64,000 bases of DNA from contig JADANN010000224.1 of the NCBI GenBank assembly GCA_018806985.1, positions 483,501 to 547,500 of the forward strand, given 5' to 3'. This DNA comes from Angiostrongylus vasorum (Eukaryota > Nematoda > Chromadorea > Rhabditida > Metastrongylidae). The position numbers were made by a program, and so were the translations under genes. The notes below the pieces were generated by a model. It worked only from the letters and a program-made list of their open reading frames with translations, was not told the origin of the DNA and did no database searches. Shown piece by piece: positions 23,667 to 34,939 of this stretch (position 1 is the stretch's first letter; every line of letters starts with the position of its first letter).

Positions 23667-25394
23667 CACATGCACATCTCTGCTAGTAATTTCTCTTCTG
23701 CTAGAAGAAAGCTCTCATATTATGATGGTAGATGTCGATCGAGATAAACTGTCCTCTTCAATAAATGTCACTTATAACGGTGTGCGAAATAACGGTTCAT
23801 GGTGGTCAAAATGGTGAAAATTTCACTCATTGAATATAATCTGATTACTTGTTGAACAAATGGTCCACATTTATATTTTGTGAACTTACAAAATCATTTC
23901 TCTTCACTATTCGATAACGGAACGCAACATTTTCTTCGACATCCCTTGCAAATGCGACATTTCCCGTTCGCGGCTCACCGAATGTAACCAGTCGTAACTA
24001 AAGGAGATACGACATTATTACAAAAGCTGATCAAGATTAATAAAGGCAAGACAATAATGTCAAACCTCTTAATTAATTACATAAACATATGCCTTAGTGG
24101 TTTGTATCTCGTGATGGTTTCACCATCTACGAGCGAGGAGCATTCGATATTAGTGCATGTAACAAATTGTACAACTACTAGTATAAATTTCATCAAAGTA
24201 GGCATTACTCACAGAGCACCGTTTCCGATCCATTAGTTTCCAAAGTTTGCTTTTTATTTTAAACTCACAAGATTTTTTGTCGACAAGTTGTTTCTTCGCT
24301 AAATACACGGACGCCATCGACGCTAAGGAACCTCCTAAGGAAAAGCCGGTTATCTGTAATGAGTTTAATTCCTGCATTCTTTGATTTCTGTCCCTTGATT
24401 TATTTGACTTATTTTATAGGAGCATGTATAAAATTGGTATATATGTATGGACTTTATATCATAAGTAGCATTATGGAGACAGCTCTCTCTGCTCCAATTA
24501 TCTGGAGAATTCTTAACGTGAACGTGAACTTTTAAAGGCATGAACTTTTACATGCTTAAAAAGAGAGTGTAGCAGAGTAAAAAGTACCGATAGGTTCAAC
24601 CAAGGGACTTCGTGAAGCCGTTATCGTAGCGTGGCTTATTCTGTCACAGAATGTGATTTATGAATATTTATGTTTTAGTAAATAATAGACGGACCAAAAT
24701 TCACAAAAAATAGCTGGATAAGGTCTAATTTGTGTACTTTTTAAGAAAAATAATTAAATAAGCAACTATCGTTAGACTCGGATATCTCGGGAGAAAATCC
24801 TTCTTCATTAGCATCAAAATTCCGTCCTTACCAGTTGGTTTTCAAATAAGACCACTTTAAGACCGTACCCATATTCGATATCCTGGATATTTTTTCTGCA
24901 ACTGAAGAAATTCGTCCTTCATTCCAGTGTCGATGAAGACTCTTCAAAAGAAAAAATAATCAACTTAACTATTAAAAAATTAGTGATATAAAAGGAGCGT
25001 GCACTGTTAATAGAGAGGAGAGCCTCGATAATTACACAAATTATTGACTGGGTGACAAAAAAAATTCTTACTTGTAAAATGCATTGTGAAAATAGGAAAT
25101 CACACCGGCATCCACGCTTTCAAATTTTTCCCAGGCACCGAACTGAGCACCGAGACCATTTAGGAATTCTGTGGCCAGCTGAAGATAACACTCGATTTAT
25201 ACTACTGTACTATGGAATTTCAACTTACAAAGAACTAAAAAAAAGTACTAAAATTCCATTGAAACTCCACCTGTTTTCTTGTCGTGGTGTCTCTGAACAC
25301 GATATAGATGGCTTTGGCCTCGTCGGAAACAGCCAACATACCGACACAAAAGTTACCAGAACTGTCACATTCGATTCGATAGGTTCGAGTTAAA
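23667..25394 (-). CDS. Secreted-type class 3 lipase, six exons found, both ends missing
   Basis: Fungal-type class 3 lipase of the expanded nematode family (alpha/beta hydrolase acting on acyl esters, usually secreted). Exons, minus strand: 25394-25271 (IECDSSGNFC, AVSDEAKAIYIVFRDTT), 25178-25072 (GAWEKFESVDAGVISYFHNA), 24941-24869 (TGMKDEFLQLQKKYPGYRIW), 24353-24269 (ITGFSLGGSLASMASVYLAK; nucleophile Ser in GFSLG), 23997-23890 (LVTFGEPRTGN, RIVKRND; catalytic Asp) and 23748-23667 (YHH, catalytic His). All introns are GT-AG, 92-515 bases. FRDTT replaces the usual FRGTT at the oxyanion loop. Exon 4 to exon 5 and the YHH exon each need a one-base change in an A-run to stay in frame. The signal-peptide exon and the C-terminal exon are not found: SINE copies lie upstream and RTE copy D downstream. 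Confidence 0.85.
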
Positions 25395-25444
25395 CTGAAA
25401 CGAATTGTTAAGGTGAATGAGAATAAGGTGTTCCTTCTTGTGAG

Positions 25445-25560
25445 AAATCATCATAATTGAATGTACATTTGGTCTCTCGAATCACTAGCGGTGCTCTACT
25501 GCTTCATCTTTGCATTGTTCTTATCTTTCCAGACAACTCTGGATGCAATTTGCTCACCAG
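25445..25560 (-). mobile_element. SINE-1 fragment
   Basis: TAATTGAATGTACATTTGG and TTTCCAGACAACTCTGG match the middle of SINE-1. Both ends are lost. Confidence 0.45.
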
Positions 25561-25634
25561 GAAGGATTCAGGCTTGCCTGTGAGAGATCAAACGAAAGAC
25601 CTGCGCGATTCTATTCAGTGCGCAACGCTTATAT

Positions 25635-25765
25635 ATGCATTCAAACAACTTAAACGACACTTAATGAAGTCAAATGCACGGTGCATCCCTCAGGGATTGA
25701 TCAACGTCGAGAGCTTTATACTTTATTTTATCTTTTTAAGTGTTTTCTACATCACACACGGCTCA
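25635..25765 (+). repeat. Inverted duplication, left arm (SINE-1 3' end plus flank)
   Basis: About 130 bases whose reverse complement recurs at 26040-26180 almost unchanged. The shared part includes the SINE-1 3' end (GCATCCCTCAGGGATTGATC, GAGAGCTTTATACTTTATTT) and also about 30 bases of non-SINE flank (AAGTGTTTTCTACATCA). Shared flank means a local inverted duplication, not two insertions. Confidence 0.75.
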
Positions 25766-25951
25766 ATGCCCCAAATTAGGGCATTAAGCGATGAAAATTG
25801 TAAATCTAAAGTAACCACACGGTTTACTGAGATGACCGCCTCGATAAACAGAATGCTAGATCCGGAATCGACACTTCTAGTAGAAGCACAGAAAAAATTC
25901 GGTTCATTCGATAAAAATTCAGCGTTCGAAAGACGAAGAAGTAACTTCTAA
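25761..25951 (+). CDS. Hypothetical small coding frame inside the inverted-repeat spacer
   Basis: Starts near CACGGCTCAATGCCC and runs 62 codons from ATG to TAA at 25949. The product is hydrophilic, begins MPQIRALSDENCKSKV, then RFTEMTASINRMLDPES, and ends ERRRSNF. Composition and codon use look protein-like. It lies exactly between the two arms of the inverted duplication. Not recognised; could be a terminal exon or a remnant of a longer gene. Confidence 0.3.
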
Positions 25952-26039
25952 TATTTGATTCTATTAGTCACAAGCTTTTGCATATCGTTTTTTGATTTCT
26001 AGAATGCCGACCAAAATGATGCCTTTGAAACATCCTTGA

Positions 26040-26180
26040 CTATTGGAAAAACTGTTGTATGATGTAGAAAACACTTAAAAAAGATAAAATAAAGTATAAA
26101 GCTCTCGACGTTGATCAATCCCTGAGGGATGCACCGTGCATTTGACTTCATTAAGTGTCGTTTAAGGTGATTGAATGCAT
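26040..26180 (-). repeat. Inverted duplication, right arm
   Basis: Mirror of 25635-25765, starting in the non-SINE flank (GATGTAGAAAACACTTAAAA) and running into SINE-1. The arms could form a hairpin with a loop of about 275 bases. Confidence 0.75.
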
Positions 26181-26375
26181 ATATGAGTTTTGCAATGACT
26201 CGCGGCAGCCTACCGATGTATCGACTCAGTGGTACTATCCTCTCAGACAAGTCTAGTGCCAATTTTCCGATCCCGAAGGATGGAAGGCTTAGTGAGCCTT
26301 TGGCGCTGGCATCGATCAATGTGTATTACAGGGCGCCTCCGACCACTGAGCCGCACGCGCCCCATACGAAAAATA
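26095..26375 (-). mobile_element. SINE-1 copy, near full length
   Basis: Read on the plus strand it runs from AAAGCTCTCGACGTTGATCA to ACTGAGCCGCACGCGCC; on the minus strand this is the head GGCGCGTGCGGCTCAGTGG, the body with GGCACTAGACTTGTCTGAG and the tail. The A box (GGCTCAGTGGTCGG) is good and the B box region (ATCGATGCCA) weak. Confidence 0.8.
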
Positions 26376-26814
26376 TACAGAAAAAAGTTTTTTATATTGA
26401 GCTTCTTAGTGGATTAACGTACATGATATCCGGCCTAAGATTACGTAAACATTCCGTCACATTATGGTGCTTTAGAGAAAGGACAAAAGCGTAGAGTGAA
26501 CGTCCAAGTGCATCCGTATATCGTTTTCCTTTAGCGGTAGAGTACTGAAAATTGAATGAATTCCAATTGTATTGCAATCTTCTACGTGAGAAACCAACTA
26601 TAATGGAAAAAAAATGAAGTAATTCCGAATATTCTTACAACAAACAGTCTCAACAGATTTAAGCAAAACTAGGGAAGTTTCACGTCTCCTACAAACTACT
26701 GTTGAAAACAATACAAATCGTCACTAACAAAGGGGCACTACACCCAGGAAGAAGAAGAAGGAAAAACCTAGGGAAAAAGCAGAGAAAAGGTCATGCAGAA
26801 TAACACTGTTAATG

Positions 26815-27405
26815 TTTATTTTATTTTCTGCCTACTATAATTTTTACGACAGAGTATTAAGCGAAATACAACCACAAAGATGCTGAGATATTTTCAAAAC
26901 TCCGGACCGCATGTGTCTGCGGTGGTGAGCGAACGCGATATTACCTTTTCCGAGGGCTAAAGTGTTCACCACCACACCACACCGGTGTTTCGTTTCGCCT
27001 GCCTCTCAGCTAGTTCTATCGATCACTGCCATCAACAGTCAGCCGTCAACAGCACTGCTCTGGGCAGCACATATCTGCATTAAACCCAGTTAAGCTGAGG
27101 CTGTATTTGAAATCACAGTGTTTGCTTTTTATTTCTGCCCACTACAATTTAGTTGTATTTCGCATAATACCCTGCTGTAAAAGTTGTACTTTAACGTTTG
27201 CAACGTTGTGATTTCATCTATAGCCTCAGCTTAACTGGGTTCTATGCCAATGTGGGCTCCCCCAGATCAATCCCGCTGAGAGACAGGGAAACGAAGGACC
27301 AGCATGGTGTGGTGGTGAACGCGTTAGCTCCAGGAACGGGTAGTAGCGCGTTCGTTCTCCACCTCAGACACCTGCGGTCCGGAGTTTTACAAATACTCTT
27401 AATCT
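26815..27405. mobile_element. Foldback (palindromic) MITE-like element, long copy
   Basis: The left arm (GATGCTGAGATATTTTCAAA, ACTCCGGACCGCATGTGTCT, GAGCGAACGCGATATTACC) is inverted at the right (GTAGCGCGTTCGTTCTCCAC, CACCTGCGGTCCGGAGTTTT). The inner part is also palindromic: CCCAGTTAAGCTGAGGCTGT faces ATAGCCTCAGCTTAACTGGG. No transposase is encoded. The TGCCTACTATAA-like word at the left edge is shared with the copy at 34.54 kb. Confidence 0.75.
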
Positions 27406-27409
27406 GGAA

Positions 27410-28230
27410 CTATTTCGCTAACAAAAAGTGAAATAGCTTGTAAAGTCCAATGCAATGTCTATTTTTTTATCTTTTTAATTATGGCTTGCACTTTTTGAAG
27501 TCGTGAAATGAACGGCTGTAAACACTAACTGTTGCTGGACACCTGAACGGATAACGTTGTACGACAGCTTTTCCAAGAGGACACGCAAGAGGACCAACAC
27601 AAAGACTAGCCTCCACACACCACCTAAATATACAGAAAGCACTTCTCAATGAAATCTCTTTTCATCTGGTGTAGAATTTGTTATGAACACCTGAACTTTA
27701 CTTTCATTGCATTTTTTTCTTCAATATAATGTGAATATGTGTTCTTCTCTATTTAGTTGATAGAAAGAAAAAAATTTTGAGAAAGCATGTCTCCATTTAG
27801 TACATTGTAGTCATAAAAAGTTCTGTTGGTTCAAGCTTTCGAATAACTGCGCAGTGGGAACGAATGGTTGTGTTATAGATCACAGATATAGTGTTAAAAA
27901 TGTGTAACACAAGGAAATCAATGTGCTCAGCAATCCAAGGTAGGATTATTTCTATAAAAAAAAGGAGGCGAAAAAAAGACAAGAAATGCAGAAAAAAAGC
28001 AAATCGTTATAAAATCAGTTCTAGAAATATTGAATTGTAGTGAGATTTCTTGCCCTTTTAGGATCATAACCAATTGCATCCCCATGAGACAGGTAGAAGC
28101 ATAATGACGATGGCCTTCATCCGGAAAAAGAAATCGGCAATAATTGCTTGGAATTTCAATCCAATCATTGGAAAAACTGAGCTACATTTTAAAAAAACTG
28201 CCATTAGCTACTTTACTGCTAATAATCTTC
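27410..28230. other. Stretch with no recognised gene
   Basis: AT-rich; one 61-codon minus-strand frame at 27797-27982 with a hydrophobic start and no further support. Confidence 0.4.
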
Positions 28231-28233
28231 ATA

Positions 28234-28625
28234 ACCCTCCTGACGGTCTACCGCCTCATCGTGGCTGGGAGGTGTTCCCGGTAGTCGGACTGTGATGTAC
28301 AGAGGGGGGATTCATCCCCCTGGCAGAGTCTCCCAAGCCGAGAAGGAGTCCGACGTTTCCATCAGGAAGCCTAGTTAAGAGTAAACCAATACCAGGATCC
28401 GCCACCGTTCTGGTACCAAAGTCACATGGTGGCAAATCTCCCTCTGATCCACAAGGGCGGCGACTGCCTGTGGTGGTGAAGACCTGGGGCAGACTTTGGC
28501 CAGGCTAACCTCGGAATTCTGGGGAACCACAATGGCTTAACTGGGAAATCTTCGAAAAATGGAGATTATGTTGGTGCTCACACAACCAGTGAAGATGGGC
28601 CATTCAACTATCAACTATCAAGTAA
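28234..28625 (+). mobile_element. Family-2 dispersed element, copy e
   Basis: A full-length copy from CCCTCCTGACGGTCTACCGC to CATTCAACTATCAACTATCA. The tail is a variant repeat (AACTATC). Confidence 0.8.
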
Positions 28626-28629
28626 TCTT

Positions 28630-30055
28630 CGTAACAAAAAGGCTGTGAATGTGGAAGTTTTATTTGAAATGAATTGCTTCATTTTTTTTTCAAACACTCC
28701 ATTTATGTGGAATACATGGAATTACTCTGAACATTTAGGAAATCGTCTAGAGTGACGTATAATGATGCTCTACAAAGTGAACAACCCACAAGATTTTATT
28801 CTGAGCATTGTCTTCCAAAACATTTTTTTGCTTCAACAAACCTTTGTGTAGCAATTATTCCTTAAATAGTTCCTATTCTCTATAATATCACCTTATTCCC
28901 ATACTGACTATCTACTTGTAACTATCTTAAATCTATCCATTCGTTATGCATAGGTCTTTGTACCGTTTCGCCATATAGTTTCCGTAAAAGTCTTTGTACA
29001 AGCCATTCCATCTCTTTCACATGACCTTTTCACAAGCCTTTGCGTCGCTTTTCAGATAACCTTTCTCTACGAGCTATTCCTTCGCTATCTGATTAAGTTC
29101 TATGTTGACGAAGCCTCTGGCATGCCGTCTTATTTGATGTACTTCTCCGCATGCACCGTGTCATGCCCTGAATCAGCACTTTCTCTAACTTCATCTGTAA
29201 AACCCCACGCATTACAGACAGAATATAAGGAACACCAGCAGTAATAAAAACTAGTTCCTGTCCTCCAATCTACCACTGCCTGGATTCCAACCCTTAGTGC
29301 TTGTTTTCCAGTTCCTCAATTCCTCAGTGTTCCAACTCCAGCGTCCGCCTGGCCTCCTTCAATTGCACCACTTGTTCTCATTTCAATCTCGCTCGTATCC
29401 ACCCAGCTAACCACATATCGTCACATATCACATATTATTATTGTGCCGTTGTTATTGCTATAAACTGTTATAACCCAAACTCGTGGTTCACGGCAGTTAC
29501 GCAAAAAGTCCTGCGTGGCGAATTTATGCACAGTCGACCATTCCGAGTGCAGTTGGCAGAGAAAAGACAAATCCGACAAACTCCCTAATCCACTGGCCAA
29601 CTAGCACACTTTGTATGAAATCGCGTTTTCGGCTTCATTGGCTTGTGCCTTTCAACTATCTCTCGCTTAGTGTTCAAAATTATTGTTGAACTGGTATTGC
29701 ATTCCCGAAACTCCTTATTAACACAAACGGCAACACCGTTTTGAATGTCGAAACTGTGGTTGTGAAGTTGCAGTACACCCGATGAGAATAGCCTTTGTCG
29801 AAGAAGTGATTCAATTAGGAATAGCTAAAGATGCTTGTGTAGGTCTCCGTTTCTAGGCAACAACGCACTCTAATTGGATCTCAGTTAATTAGGAACCTTG
29901 AAATCTTAACATGCAACTCAAGCAACTCAACGAAATACCAAGTTGGACGTAGGAAAGAGGAATCGTCAGGGTGACATAGAGACTCTCTCCTTCCAAATAT
30001 AATAACTGTCATGATATTGATGAATGAGTGGTTAGTGATGCATTTCACCAAGAAG
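28630..30055. other. Stretch with no recognised gene
   Basis: C- and T-rich around 28.9-29.4 kb on the plus strand. Open frames at 29.30-29.69 kb overlap in two frames and have no domain. Confidence 0.35.
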
Positions 30056-30059
30056 CAAG

Positions 30060-30490
30060 GTGCTCTTTCGACCTCCTCTCCAACGCTCCCCTCCAATCCA
30101 CGTGGAATGCTTTAGCTCGGCTATCTCCAGGATTGGAAGGAGAATCGACTCGACTAGTATTCTGACATTCACAGAGAAGACAAAATCCTCAAGCAGCAAC
30201 GGAAAGAGCACGCGAAATTCACTCTTTTCTCCAATGAGCAAATACAAGGTTGTTATTATGGTATTTACTAATACATAGTAGCTGATGTTTCGGCAGCTTC
30301 GCCTTCTTCAGAGCCTGGAAAGGTGAAAATGACATGGATTCTTGATCAGTGCCTAGGCTAACAGGACGTCGGCTTTGGGATTTGCAACATGCGAAATATT
30401 CGAAGACCTTTTGGCGAATGAGTTCGAGGTGAACCAGTTAAATATAAGAAGTGCTGGGATCCGCACAGCAGATGTGATGACCGGTCATGT
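30060..30490 (+). repeat. Coding-like dispersed repeat, copy 3, split by a PLE terminus
   Basis: The left part has CAAAATCCTCAAGCAGCAAC and GAGCACGCGAAATTCAC; the right part has GAATGAGTTCGAGGTGAACC and GAAGTGCTGGGATCCGCACA. These match consecutive words of the copies at 2.9 and 39.7 kb. Between them (about 30.25-30.40 kb) sits a PLE terminal fragment with a hammerhead-like core. Confidence 0.4.
30278..30316 (-). ncRNA. Hammerhead-like core, solo PLE terminus
   Basis: Minus strand: AGGCT, CTGAAGA, hairpin GGCG/TGCC, GAAAC, ATC, AGCTA. Stem I (GGCT/AGCT) is kept; the G of the cleavage-site GTC has become A, so this copy is probably inactive. Confidence 0.5.
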
Positions 30491-30494
30491 AACA

Positions 30495-31350
30495 AATAAA
30501 GTTAAAGGAAGATCTACGGGAATTTGACTGACTGCACAAATTGATAGCTTGTCGAGTAAATAGACAAGAACACGGTCCAAATGAATAAATAGAGGGAAAC
30601 TTAAGCCCAAAAAAATTGAAAAAAAAATTGGAAAAAATGTTACCTGCAATGTTCACGAAATCCAAAAATGTGCGTGTACGATTGTGCGCACGTTTGACAG
30701 TCCTTGGCTTCTTTACAGAAATTCACTTGTTCTACATAACAAGAAGTGAATAGCGACAACATAAATAATAACGTAAACATCATACTGGAATGTGCCTGAA
30801 TTTTTTTAGGATTTCTGGAATAAAAAATACAACGCCTATTAAAAAATTCATGATAGCTTACAAAACGACTGTATACAATTTAAATATGAGAAAGAAGTAA
30901 GGAGATGAAACTGAACAGCGTAAGATTGTGATAGAAACGGGATCTTCCTCATGACGATAACTTTGATCCAGAAAACGTCCTGAGTATAATCTAAGGGAAA
31001 GAACGATCTCATACAGCTAATATGAGTTCACTTTCGCTGTGTGAACGAAAATCTGGTCGATTTACATTGTTCGCCACCAATATAGTTTACACTTCATTGA
31101 TCGATACCATGTTAAGCTAAGCTTTTCACCTTTAGTGTCGGAATGGGAAGATCGCCGTCTGCGTGACGAATGGAAACGGACAGTGCGAACACTCATTACG
31201 TCAATTGTCTAATCATTTCCAACACTCCAGTTATTCAAATATTATCGGAACTACCGCTTTAGCTATAACAATAAGGGTTAGATAATGCTTTAAAAAATAG
31301 GGCGTAGCGGTTTATCGCTGAATATTGCAACATTCTTATCAAAACATCTT
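30495..31350. other. Stretch with no recognised gene
   Basis: AT-rich; nothing supported. Confidence 0.4.
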
Positions 31351-31356
31351 TATGTG

Positions 31357-33315
31357 TTAGATGCAGTTCGACTTTGAGCAGTTGGTCGACGAATTGCTGC
31401 CGTCACTGGAATTGCTACTTTTCTGGAAGAATCCTTGTCTCAAAGCAGCATGTCTCTTTACGACCAACAAGAGTCGCCGTCTGGCCGTGGTGACAAAATG
31501 AGAATGCCCTATTATAGCTATTTCGGGATCCCAGAGAAAATCACGGTCGACCGGCATATCAGTCAGGAGAGAAGATGACAACTGAATCCGCGCAAATGAA
31601 TCATTTGAAAGTACACATTACTGAAACTTCAACAATTTATGAACCATCCAGGTCGAAGCAAAAAATAACGGTAGTTTTTAACGACAAATTCAAAACATTA
31701 TAACACAGCTAAAACACAACTTTAGTGGTCGTTCCACGATCACTTTAATCAGTAGATTTCTGCAAACAAGGTGCACGCCTACGCACCTCTTATTTAGAAC
31801 TCTGAAGTTATAAAAGTGAAAAAAATTCTTTGAAGATACTTACACTAGTGGATTGGTGGTTGAAGAATCTCTTAGTGTCTAGAAGGTGCCCAATGATTAT
31901 GGTGAACAACGGCAGAATTTTGTAGCCCAATTCGTTAACTGCTACAGCACAGTCAGTACTTCACTGTCATCACAATTTCGCTAGGATTCAAGGCGGTACA
32001 GGAGACGATTCCCTCTGCCAATTCATCTTGGTGTAACCATGAAACTTGAACGTCGTCGAATTTCGTAGAGTAGCTATTTTTAATGATAATTCACAATACG
32101 AGATATTGGTCGGCCTTGTTGCGCGGAAGAAGCGACGAGTAGTTGCGTAACGACAATCTCATTGTTCTCCATCCGGCTTCTAAAGGCACCGATTTGTAGA
32201 GATTTTTCAGCCTTCCGATGTTACCAAATCACTAAAGATGATGGTAAACGTTGAGTAGCTCTGCAGTCTCTCGAGTGTTTTTAGAATGTCATCTTCGACT
32301 ATCAGCATTAGATCGCCCTCTTCAACTGTTCATGGGTGTCCATTACTTTCACCGCCATTAAAAATTATGTTCCCGACAAGAAGCTTTCCCAGCCATCTGT
32401 GTATTATAGGTTTGAAGCCCTTCCATAGCTCACGTTTCGATTATCTTTTGAACTGATATTGTTGCTTTAATTGCAACCTTGAACTCGTGAAGCAAAACGA
32501 AGTTATTTTCATATCTTGACAACGTCATTTCAACTAGCCAGAAAGCATTGTGATTAAGTTTTAGGAAAGGGATTACATCATAGAATCAAGAAGTAGGCTT
32601 GGAAAATGGGATATGGAAACACTGTAACCAATGATTACCTCTTAAAAAGTGTAGAGCTCATAATAAAAAAAATTGAGTGCAGAGAATAGCGATAAAATAT
32701 GTACATTAATGATCTAATGATAGTTACACAAGTTAACATGCACTTCTTTCTTTTTGATATCCAGTTAAAAGACAGCAAAGGATTTTCAAAGGTATGAGGC
32801 TCAAACAGGTTTGCAAGTCCTTGAAAGTGAAACTGATGGGCGATTCAGATAATAAACGCGTGATAGAATGCAGAAGCTATCCGTTCAAACGAGAGAAGGT
32901 GAGGTGACCTGGATTAGAATGCGAAAATGAACGAGTTCAAGAAGACGGGTTAGCCATTGTTTCAATGATCAGAACCCATAGCATAAATTAGTTATCCAAG
33001 GATTTTACGCAACTAGATACTTGTTCACAAACTGGAACAATAAACTTTTAAAACTGACTTTAAAAGCGCAAATCTGATTTCGAGGGGATATTTAATAATT
33101 TAATTTCATAATTTAATAGTTTTCATCTAAAACTTTTAAAACTCACTCTTTAAGGAAATTCTAGAAACCCGTTTTGAGACCTGGATTATCTGCATAGTCT
33201 GATGGATCACTCTTCGGGATTTCGCGACAGTTTCTAGCGCCGGTGTTTCACTATTGATTTTTTCGTTTCCAGTTACTTTAACAAACCCATACATCGAACA
33301 CATACTTGAGGATAA
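31357..33315 (-). CDS. Possible multi-exon gene or pseudogene, unrecognised
   Basis: Several minus-strand segments look coding but do not join cleanly: 33315-33190 (an ATG then MCSMYGFVKVTGNEKINSET), about 32230-32090 (FRSRMENNEIVVTQLLVAS), about 32040-31850 (WLHQDELAEGIVSCTALNPS, then the hydrophobic GYKILPLFTIIIGHLLDTKR before a GTAAGT donor at 31.85 kb) and 31581-31357 (DRDFLWDPEIAIIGHSHFVT, TARRRLLLVVKR, ending in a Ser/Asn-rich tail). The hydrophobic stretch followed by basic residues suggests a membrane protein such as a nematode serpentine receptor, but this is a guess. Confidence 0.25.
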
Positions 33316-33593
33316 GAGTTAGCATTCTTGAAAATCCCTCACATAAGACGAAATGAAACCCGGCAAGAATATTTTCGACTCCTCTTATTTTCTTCAGTAA
33401 TCAGTCGGTATTCAAGTGCTTTCCGGACGCTGTAAACTGTTCTTTATTATTTTTTGTACGACAAGTTACGTAAGATTGTCATTAAGGGCACCTAAACAAG
33501 TTAACTAATTCAAATAGTAGAAGAAGACATGGAACAGACATCACAGAATAGCAACCCAGCGATGAATAACAACTCATAGCAACATAATGATAT

Positions 33594-33893
33594 AAAGGAT
33601 AAAGGATAAAGGATCAAGCTTTCGGCGTTGATCAATCCCTGAGGGATGCGCTATGCATTCGACTTCATTATGTATCGTTGAAGGTTATTGAATGCATATC
33701 TCGCCTTTACAATGACTCGCGGTGGCTTACCGATTTATCGAGCCAGTGCTGCTATCCTCCCAGACAAGTATGGTACCAATTTGCAGACCCCGGAGGGATG
33801 GAAGGCTTGGTGGGCCATGGGCGCGGGGATCGATTCCACGTGTGTGTCGCAGCAGCGCCTCCAACCACTGCGACACACGCGACATAGTGATAT
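33594..33893 (-). mobile_element. SINE-1 copy, full length with tail
   Basis: The best tail in the window: on the plus strand four AAAGGAT units (33.59-33.62 kb), i.e. ATCCTTT repeats at the SINE 3' end. Then CCCTGAGGGATG, GCAGACCCCGGAGGGATGG, and a tRNA-like head with GTGTCGCAGTGGTTGGAGG (A box) and GGAATCGATCCCC (B-box-like). Confidence 0.85.
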
Positions 33894-34534
33894 ATTGTTA
33901 GCAATCCAGATTGTCACATTTGGTCAACTAATCTGGTGTTTCCTAGGTAACTCGAGGTCATCAAGCCCCTATCATGCCAATCCAAACCAACTCGTGCACT
34001 CCACTGCAGTGAACGTGATTTCAGCTATAACGCGGTAATGTTTCCACCTTAGGCATCTATCTATCGTCTTAACGGTGCTGTACATATGGTGTTTAATTGA
34101 GAGATTAACGTGGGACGTCTTATCCTGTTAACATTTTTTTCGTTTTCATTCATTTATTCATTACTTAGGTGTTCTTCACATCAACAGAGGACTTACACAT
34201 TTTCATTCGAATGCCTATGTAAGCATAGAACAGTACCAGGAATGCCTGACAGTCCATGAAAAAAAACGATCACTGGCTGACAAGTGATGATAACCTAAGA
34301 AAGCTCCAACATGGCTTTGAAACTTATGGAAGATCTTCCCATACCAGCCATTCCGCAGTCAAATGGAAATAGTGCTAGAGCATGCTCTTTTCGTCGCAAT
34401 TCCTGAAGATGATCCATTGACCCATCCAAGCAAAAAAGTTGTTCATCAGGAAATTTTCTGTAGGACTTGAGTTCAGCTGCAATTACTCGTTCGTCGTGAT
34501 CCTCTCACATAGTAATGATCACCAGTGTTTTAAC

Positions 34535-34860
34535 TTGTTTTTTACTGCCTACTCTTTTTAACGGCAGGGGTATATTGCGAAATATAACTCTAATGATGCT
34601 GAGATATTTGCAAAACTCCGGACCGCAGGTGTCTGCGGTGGGGAACGAACGCGCTATTGTCCTTTCCTTTATAGACAGATGATTGCTGACGGCAAAAGAT
34701 CGATAGGACTAGCTGAGAGACAGGCGAAACGAAGGACCCGTATGATGTGGTGGTGAACGCGTTATTCCCCGGAAAGGACAACAGCGCGTTCGTTCCCCAC
34801 CGCAGACACCTGCGGTCCGGAGTTTTGCAAATATCTCAGCATCGTTAGGATCAGAAGTGT
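34535..34860. mobile_element. Foldback (palindromic) element, short copy
   Basis: Left arm 34.59-34.67 kb (GATGCTGAGATATTTGCAAA, ACTCCGGACCGCAGGTGTCT, GGGGAACGAACGCG) and right arm 34.77-34.85 kb are reverse complements over about 80 bases, with a spacer of about 100 bases. Nearly perfect arms suggest a recent insertion or arm homogenisation. Confidence 0.8.
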
Positions 34861-34939
34861 GTTTAAGGCGTTGTGTTGTATACTCACATACTTGGAAAGG
34901 GAAATGTGGATTCAAGGAGTGGGTTAGCTAGTTTGGACG

